Assembly (NCBI GenBank): GCA_018714125.1
Contig: DVNV01000021.1
Location: forward strand, 1 to 32,023
Length of the DNA stretch: 32,023 nucleotides
Source: Candidatus Galloscillospira excrementipullorum
Lineage (GTDB): Bacteria; Bacillota; Clostridia; Oscillospirales; Feifaniaceae
Direction of reading: 5' to 3'
Shown here: one piece after another, positions 27,102 through 32,023 of the stretch
Layout of the letters: each line of letters opens with the position of its first letter
Numbering within the stretch: the first letter of the stretch is position 1
The notes under the pieces: model-generated
Told to the model about the DNA's origin: nothing
What the model saw: only the letters and a program-made list of their open reading frames with translations
The model's database searches: none
Made by a program: the position numbers and the translations under genes

Positions 27102-28358
27102 CTATCTGTACTTGTAGCCCTCGCGCGCGCAGCGCGCCGCCGCAAAGGTCAGCGCCAGCGTGCAGACCACAGACAGAGCGAGATAGATGAGCCACACCGT
27201 GAGGTAGCCGCCGGTGGTGTCAAACACCATGCCGGAGAAGGGAGAGCCCAGGGCGCCGCCGATGCCGGAGGGCATGGTGCACAGGCTGTAGACGGCGGAA
27301 AACTCGCGGGTGCCGAAATTCTCCCCCACCAGATAGGCGATGGGAACCGACAGCGTGGCGTAGCCAAACCCGTAGACAAAGGCAAACAGCCACGGCATGA
27401 GGGGGGAGGAGCCGGCAAACAGCAGCAGCAGCACCGACAGCAGGAGCGACAGCCCCGTCAGCAGGCTGGTATACACCGGGCCAACGCGGTCAAACACGGC
27501 GCCCAGCACCACCTCGGCCAGCACCAGGGCCCACATCACCGCAGCCTGTACCGAGGAGGCGGTGGCGGAGGAGTAGCCGATGTCGGTGAGGTAGGCGATG
27601 ATGTGGGGCGTCATGCCCATGCCGATAAAGCTGACCAGCGTCAGCCCCAGCGTAAAGGCCCAGTAGGCGGGGGTTTTGACGGTCTGCGCCCGGGTCAGCC
27701 CCGTGGGCTGCCAGGTTTTGAGGTCCTTTGTCGACTGCTCGGCGCCGAGCGGCAGGAGGCCGCGCTGCGCCGGGCTCTCGCGGATGAAAAACAGGATGGC
27801 CGTGAGATAGAGGAAAAGCCCGGTGCCGGCCATGAGGCGGTAGCCCATGCGCCAGCCGTAGAGCTCGACGACCCGGGTGGCAATGGGGGTCATGATGGCG
27901 GCCGAGACGCCGCAGCCCGCCCAGGCCAGTCCGGTGGCCAGCGCCTTGCGCGACAAAAACCAGTTGTTGATGACGGTGGCGATGCCAAGGCCGGCCGTGG
28001 TGGTGGAAAAGCAGCCGTAGAGCGCGCCAATCACATAAAAGTGCCACAGTTTTGTGGCAAAGGAATAGCCGAAGATGCAGGCGCTGAGAATCAGCGAACC
28101 CAGCAGCATGAGCTTTCGGGCGGGGTAGCGCCGGAAGAGCTCGCCCCACAGCATGATGGTGCAGATGGAGGCAATGCTGCTCATGGTGTTATACAGGGTG
28201 AAGGCGCCGCGCGAGACATTCAGGCTTTCGGTGACGGGCTTGATGAAGATGCCGGCGCAGTTGGTAATCAGGCCGGTTGAGGCCCCGATGACGATGGAGC
28301 ATCCCAAAACCACCACCCAGCCGTAGTAGAACGGTTTTTTGGCCGTTGTTGTCTGCAT
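27102..28358 (-). CDS. MFS transporter, OFA-like, upstream of kynureninase
   Basis: A 418-residue, 12-segment carrier beginning MQTTTAKKPFYYGWVVVLGC. ATG 28358 is placed by homology to the paralogues. GGGGGA lies 11 bases upstream, while the open frame continues to 28517. It ends 156 bases before the kynureninase start on the same strand, so the two may share a transcript; that gap contains no obvious terminator. This makes it the likeliest partner of kynureninase as a kynurenine importer or anthranilate exporter, by inference only. A TACAAT -10-like sequence lies near 28423. Confidence 0.88.
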   Translation of the reverse strand: MQTTTAKKPFYYGWVVVLGCSIVIGASTGLITNCAGIFIKPVTESLNVSRGAFTLYNTMSSIASICTIMLWGELFRRYPARKLMLLGSLILSACIFGYSFATKLWHFYVIGALYGCFSTTTAGLGIATVINNWFLSRKALATGLAWAGCGVSAAIMTPIATRVVELYGWRMGYRLMAGTGLFLYLTAILFFIRESPAQRGLLPLGAEQSTKDLKTWQPTGLTRAQTVKTPAYWAFTLGLTLVSFIGMGMTPHIIAYLTDIGYSSATASSVQAAVMWALVLAEVVLGAVFDRVGPVYTSLLTGLSLLLSVLLLLFAGSSPLMPWLFAFVYGFGYATLSVPIAYLVGENFGTREFSAVYSLCTMPSGIGGALGSPFSGMVFDTTGGYLTVWLIYLALSVVCTLALTFAAARCAREGYKYR

Positions 28359-28528
28359 GACGCAAAAGTCCCCCTGCCTTGGTGTGCTTGCTCTGCCGGA
28401 AGATGCCGGCAGGTACTTGTATTGTAGCATGGGGATATCCCAAAGGGAAGAGAAAAGCCGCAATTTTGTCGGATGATTCCAAGGGGGCAGGCAGGCCCGG
28501 CGCGCAAAGGGGGCCAAAGGGCCAAAAG

Positions 28529-28572
28529 AGGCCGCCCGTGCAGGAATTTTCCCGCACGGGCGGCCTTCTGGA
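28529..28572 (-). terminator. Terminator-like hairpin downstream of serS
   Basis: Perfect 13-bp GC-rich arms around a 12-base loop. On the minus strand TCTTTT follows. Confidence 0.5.
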
Positions 28573-28594
28573 ATAAAAGCCTTCTTACTTGGAA

Positions 28595-28610
28595 TGTTTC
28601 ATGTGAAACA
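28595..28610. promoter_or_regulatory. parS-like ParB binding site
   Basis: TGTTTCATGTGAAACA differs at one central base from the consensus parS TGTTTCACGTGAAACA. It lies 2.4 kb from the parAB genes and 16 kb from the candidate oriC. Confidence 0.8.
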
Positions 28611-28759
28611 GAGAGGCGGCATGAACGCACACAGGCGCCTGGCACAGGGCGGCGCGGAGCCCTCCCCCGGCCGGCAGGTGTGCGAAGGGGCCTTCTCTTT
28701 TTCCCGGCAGATAGGGCGGCACAAGGGTGCGGCCCCCTTTTTTTCGCCGGGGTTGCCGC

Positions 28760-30031
28760 CTAGCGGATGACGTCGCAGCCCATATAGGGGCGCAGCGCCT
28801 CGGGAACGGTGACGCTGCCGTCTTCATTCTGGTAATTTTCCAGGATGGCGGCCACCGTGCGGCCGACGGCCACGCCCGAGCCGTTGAGCGTGTGCACGAA
28901 CTGCGCCTTGTCCTTGGGGGTGTTCTTGAAGCGGATGTTGGCGCGGCGGGCCTGGAAGTCGGTCATGTTGGAGCAGGAGGAAATTTCGGCATAGCGGTTG
29001 TAGGAGGGCAGCCAGACCTCGATGTCGTAGGTCTTGGCCGAGCCAAAGCCCATGTCCCCCGTGCACAGCACCACCGTGCGGTGAGGCAGGCCGAGCTGCT
29101 GCAGCACATATTCGGCGTCTGCCGTCAGGCTCTCGAGCTGCTGGAAGGAGTCGTCGGGATGGGCAAATTTCACCAGCTCCACCTTGTTGAACTGGTGCTG
29201 GCGGATGAGGCCGCGCGTGTCGCGCCCGGCAGAGCCGGCCTCGGCGCGGAAGCAGGCCGAATAGGCGCAGTATTTGAAGGGCAGCGCCGAGCCGTCCACG
29301 ATGGATTCGCGGTGGTAGTTGGTCACGGGCACCTCTGCCGTGGGAATCAGATAGTAGTCAAGCCCCTCGAGCTTGAACATGTCCTCGGCGAATTTGGGAA
29401 GCTGTCCCGTGCCGAACATGGAGTCCTTGTTGACCATGAAGGGCGGGAAGACCTCGGTGTAGCCGCGCGAGGTGTGGGTGTTGAGATAGAAGTTGATGAC
29501 GGCGCGCTCCAGACGCGCGCCAAGGCCCCGGTAAAAGTGGAAGCGCGCGCCCGTCACCTTGGCGGCACTCTCGGGGTCGAGAATGCCCAGGTCGCGGCCG
29601 ATGTCCCAGTGGGGCTTGGGCTCGAAGGAAAAGCTGCGCGGCTGCCCCCAACGGCGCACCTCGACGTTGTCGTCCGAGTTCGCGCCCACCGGCACCGAGG
29701 CGTCGGGCAGGTTGGGAATGCGGGCCAGCAGGTCGGTGATTTCGGCGTCCAGCACGGCCAGCTTGGCGTCGTCCTCCTTGATTTTGGCCGAGAGCTCGGC
29801 CATCTGCGCCATGAGCGCGTCAACCGGCTGCCCGGCCTTTTTCATGGCCGGAATCTGGCGGCTGGCCTCGTTTTGACGGGCCTTGAGCTGCTCGTTGTCA
29901 AAAATCAGGGCACGGCGCGCATCGTCGCGCTGCAAAACGGCGTCGATGTCGGCGTCATAGCTTGTGCCACGGTCGGCAAGACGGGTTTTGACGTAATCGG
30001 TTTGATTGCGAATGAGTTTGATATCGAGCAT
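28760..30031 (-). CDS. serS: Seryl-tRNA synthetase
   Basis: A 423-residue class II synthetase that charges tRNA-Ser. The N-terminal coiled-coil arm (about 30-100) clasps the tRNA. TAE is at 231-233, motif 2 [14 protein letters not shown] at 261-274, and motif 3 [16 protein letters not shown] at 383-398. The length is normal. ATG 30031 follows AGGAGG with a short spacer. It is 69 bases after parB on the same strand, a frequent Clostridia order (parA-parB-serS), probably one transcript. No T-box leader fits in the gap. Confidence 0.97.
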   Translation of the reverse strand: MLDIKLIRNQTDYVKTRLADRGTSYDADIDAVLQRDDARRALIFDNEQLKARQNEASRQIPAMKKAGQPVDALMAQMAELSAKIKEDDAKLAVLDAEITDLLARIPNLPDASVPVGANSDDNVEVRRWGQPRSFSFEPKPHWDIGRDLGILDPESAAKVTGARFHFYRGLGARLERAVINFYLNTHTSRGYTEVFPPFMVNKDSMFGTGQLPKFAEDMFKLEGLDYYLIPTAEVPVTNYHRESIVDGSALPFKYCAYSACFRAEAGSAGRDTRGLIRQHQFNKVELVKFAHPDDSFQQLESLTADAEYVLQQLGLPHRTVVLCTGDMGFGSAKTYDIEVWLPSYNRYAEISSCSNMTDFQARRANIRFKNTPKDKAQFVHTLNGSGVAVGRTVAAILENYQNEDGSVTVPEALRPYMGCDVIR

Positions 30032-30100
30032 GGGGAGATTTCCTCCTTTTGTAAAATAGCGTTAAAAACCACAAAAATGCGCGCCCTCTAAGCGGGAAAC

Positions 30101-30970
30101 TCAAAGCTCCACCGGCAGCCCAAGCTGCTCCAGCAGGGCGCACAGGTCCTGATTGTCATAGTATTCGATTTCGATGCGGCCCTTTTTGGCGCCGGGACGA
30201 AGCTGCACCCTGCGGCCCAGACGGCCCGAAAGCGCCTCCCCGAGCTGCCGGGCATAGAGGTCTTTTGCGGGCTCGGGCGCGGGGCTCTCCCCTTCCCTGC
30301 CCGCCTTGGCGGCGGCAGACGCCAGCCGTTCGAGCTGACGCACCGACAGTCCCTGTTCACAGGCCTGAAGCGCCAGAGGCAGCGAGACGCTTTCGTCAAG
30401 CCCCACCAGCGCGCGCCCGTGGCCCTCGCTCAGCGCGCCCTCCTGCACCATGTCCTGAATGGTCTTGGGCAGCGAGAGCAGCCGAAGCGTGTTGGCGACG
30501 GCCGAGCGCGAGCGGCCCACCCGGGCGGCCACCTCCTCCTGCGTGAGGGAAAATTCGTCCATCAGCCGGCGGTAGCCCCCCGCCTGCTCCATGGGGTTGA
30601 GGTCTTCCCTTTGCAAATTCTCAATGAGGGCCACCTCGAGCACCCCCTGATCCTCCAGCTCCTTGAGCTGAACCGGCAGCTCGGTCAGCCCGGCCAGCCG
30701 GGCCGCGCGCCAGCGCCGCTCCCCGGCCAGCAGCTGATACCGGCCGTTTCCCATATCACGCACCAGCAGGGGCTGCAGCACGCCGTAGCGGGAGATGGAG
30801 TCGGCAAGCTGCTGCAGCTTCTCCTCGTCAAACTCCCGGCGGGGCTGGTCCTTGTTGGGCTCAATGGCTGACAACGGCACCATGCGCAGCCTTCCGCCCT
30901 CGACCTCTATGGAGCTTGCGTCAAAAAGAGCGTCGAGGCCCATGCCAAGTCCGCGCCGTGGTTTTGTCAT
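30101..30970 (-). CDS. parB: Chromosome partitioning protein ParB (Spo0J)
   Basis: A 289-residue CTP-dependent DNA clamp that loads at parS and organises the origin. The N-terminal segment is TKPRRGLGMGLDAL. The CTP-binding box is GERRWRA at 83-89, with ENLQREDLNPMEQA from 117. The parS-reading helix-turn-helix lies at about 141-164 (LTQEEVAARVGRSRSAVANT). The C-terminal dimer domain is at the end. ATG 30970 has GGGAGG 8 bases upstream and is preferred to GTG 30979. The linker at about 235-255 is Gly/Glu/Pro-rich. Confidence 0.96.
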   Translation of the reverse strand: MTKPRRGLGMGLDALFDASSIEVEGGRLRMVPLSAIEPNKDQPRREFDEEKLQQLADSISRYGVLQPLLVRDMGNGRYQLLAGERRWRAARLAGLTELPVQLKELEDQGVLEVALIENLQREDLNPMEQAGGYRRLMDEFSLTQEEVAARVGRSRSAVANTLRLLSLPKTIQDMVQEGALSEGHGRALVGLDESVSLPLALQACEQGLSVRQLERLASAAAKAGREGESPAPEPAKDLYARQLGEALSGRLGRRVQLRPGAKKGRIEIEYYDNQDLCALLEQLGLPVEL

Positions 30971-31073
30971 GCCAATCACCTCCCTGAAAACGTCGAACGT
31001 CTGGTAAAATACGAAACCGACGGCCCTGCGGCAGCCGCCGCCCGGCCGTCCTTGCCGGAAAAGCCCCGAATGC

Positions 31074-31838
31074 TCAGGGCTGCCTGCTCAAAAATTCCTG
31101 CGCAAAGGCCCGGTAGGCCTCCGCGCCGCGCGAATACTTGTCGTAAAGCCCGATGGGCAGCCCGTGGCTGGGCGCCTCGCTCAGCCTGACGTTGCGCGGA
31201 ATCACGGTGGCATAGACCTTGTCTGCAAAAAAGCGCTTGATTTCCTGCGCCACCTCCACCGTCAGGTTGAGGCGCCCGTCATACATGGTGAGCAGCACCC
31301 CTTCGATGGAGAGCTCAGGATTGTAGAGCTTTTTAATCTGCCGGATGGAATTGGTGAGCTGGGACAGCCCTTCCAGCGCGAAAAATTCGCATTGGATGGG
31401 CACCAGCACGCTGTCTGCCGCGTTGAGCGCGTTGAGCGTGAGCAGCTCGAGAGAGGGCGGACAGTCGATGAAAAGGAAGTCAAACCGGTGGCGCAGGGGC
31501 AGCAGCTTGTCCTTGAGGCGGGTGACGCGGTCGGGCTGTGCCACCAGCTCGATGGCCGCGCCCGCCAGGTTGTTGTCGGTGGGCAGCAGCGCCAGATGGT
31601 CGACCGGAGTGCGCACCAGCGCCGACGCCGCCGTATCCCCGCCGCACAGCACGGTATAGATGGTGCGGGTGAGCTTCTTTTTGTTGATGCCAAGGCCCGA
31701 CGTGGCGTTGCCCTGCGGGTCAAAGTCGCACAGCAGCACTTCCCTGCCCTGTGCGGCAAGCTCTGCAGCGAGATTGACGGCCGTGGTGGTCTTGCCCACG
31801 CCGCCCTTCTGGTTGGCGATTGCGATGATGCGGCCCAT
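31074..31838 (-). CDS. parA: Chromosome partitioning ATPase ParA (Soj)
   Basis: A 254-residue deviant Walker ATPase that drives origin segregation with ParB and, in Firmicutes, modulates DnaA. It begins MGRIIAIANQKGGVGKTTTA, with the deviant Walker A at 11-18 and CDFDPQGN at 37-44. The LFIDCPPSL strand follows. I start it at ATG 31838, which matches the family length; AAGGAGG lies 12 bases upstream, a long spacer. The frame is open to 31979 across a palindrome, which is unlikely to be coding. Confidence 0.96.
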   Translation of the reverse strand: MGRIIAIANQKGGVGKTTTAVNLAAELAAQGREVLLCDFDPQGNATSGLGINKKKLTRTIYTVLCGGDTAASALVRTPVDHLALLPTDNNLAGAAIELVAQPDRVTRLKDKLLPLRHRFDFLFIDCPPSLELLTLNALNAADSVLVPIQCEFFALEGLSQLTNSIRQIKKLYNPELSIEGVLLTMYDGRLNLTVEVAQEIKRFFADKVYATVIPRNVRLSEAPSHGLPIGLYDKYSRGAEAYRAFAQEFLSRQP

Positions 31839-31939
31839 GCGGGGCGGACGCCTCCTTCCTTCCGACATGCAGACGGATATGGCCCCAAAAGGGCCCGGTA
31901 TGTTTCCTATTATAACGCCGCCGCCCCCAAAATACAACA

Positions 31940-31977
31940 GCGAGGGAGAATGTTTCACATGAAACATTCTCCCTCGC
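31940..31977. promoter_or_regulatory. parS-like site within a 38-bp palindrome upstream of parA
   Basis: TGTTTCACATGAAACA (31951-31966) is one base from consensus parS. The symmetry extends outward to perfect 18-base arms (31940-31957 and 31960-31977) around a 2-base centre, followed by AAAGGCCGGCC. The position suggests it may also end transcription of the gene beyond the right edge of the window. Confidence 0.8.
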
Positions 31978-32023
31978 AAAGGCCGGCCTTATCGTAAGGC
32001 CCCCTGCCGCCCGCCCCGCAGGC

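Larger units (their letters stand above)
28359..28759. other. Intergenic region between serS and the MFS gene
   Basis: A gene-free 400-base stretch. It holds a weak MFS promoter, a 13-bp perfect hairpin (28529-28541 with 28554-28566) with CTCTTTT following on the minus strand, a parS-like site, and GC-rich sequence after serS. A short minus frame here lacks coding character. Confidence 0.55.

Noticed and set aside
25461-28280. Plus-strand open frame of 939 codons opposite kynU and an MFS gene
   Set aside because: It is a GC-content artefact antisense to two well-supported genes; composition is unlike a real protein.

Overview
The window is the replication-origin neighbourhood of a Firmicutes chromosome. 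The order dnaA-dnaN-yaaA (S4 protein)-recF-remB-gyrB-gyrA (13.9 to 4.1 kb, all on the minus strand) is the classical Bacillus/Clostridia origin cluster. The GC-rich, C/G-ending codons, strong AAGGAGG ribosome sites, frequent TTG/GTG starts and the accessory families present suggest a high-GC gut Clostridia, perhaps Oscillospirales. That placement is inference.

Layout. 0.2-1.5 kb: a plus-strand MFS transporter of the oxalate/formate-antiporter-like type with a good promoter. 1.7-3.9 kb: a small PAP2-like membrane protein diverging from a von Willebrand A (vWA) protein without signal peptide. 4.1-13.9 kb: the dnaA-gyrA cluster. The dnaA-dnaN gap (12.1-12.5 kb) holds a candidate oriC with DnaA boxes, a G cluster and DnaA-trio-like repeats. 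14.1-20.3 kb: an AT-richer accessory island placed directly upstream of dnaA. It carries broken genes (response regulator, MBL-fold hydrolase, a small hypothetical), three GNAT acetyltransferases, a CNNM/HlyC-CorC transporter, an ECF-type sigma factor with a C-terminal membrane segment, and an SLH-domain surface protein. It is bracketed by two inverted copies of a roughly 50-bp sequence. 20.3-20.9 kb: lexA. 21.0-28.4 kb: four more MFS paralogues with a kynureninase gene among them. 28.8-31.8 kb: serS, parB and parA, with two parS-like sites.

How it works together. The core genes start replication (DnaA), supply the clamp (DnaN), repair gaps (RecF), control supercoiling (GyrA/GyrB), segregate the origin (ParA/ParB/parS) and control the SOS response (LexA). 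The MFS and kynureninase genes look like a carboxylate or tryptophan-catabolite transport region. The substrates are not readable from sequence.

Most notable points: the inverted repeats bounding the dnaA-adjacent island; the oriC architecture; a frameshift in a C8 tract that knocks one MFS gene out of frame; frameshifts in the sigma-factor 5' end and in a small gene at an A7 tract; an attenuator-like leader before two acetyltransferase genes; a parS-like site inside a 38-bp palindrome; and lexA through parA all reading toward the candidate origin. I saw no rRNA, tRNA, CRISPR array, transposase or integrase.
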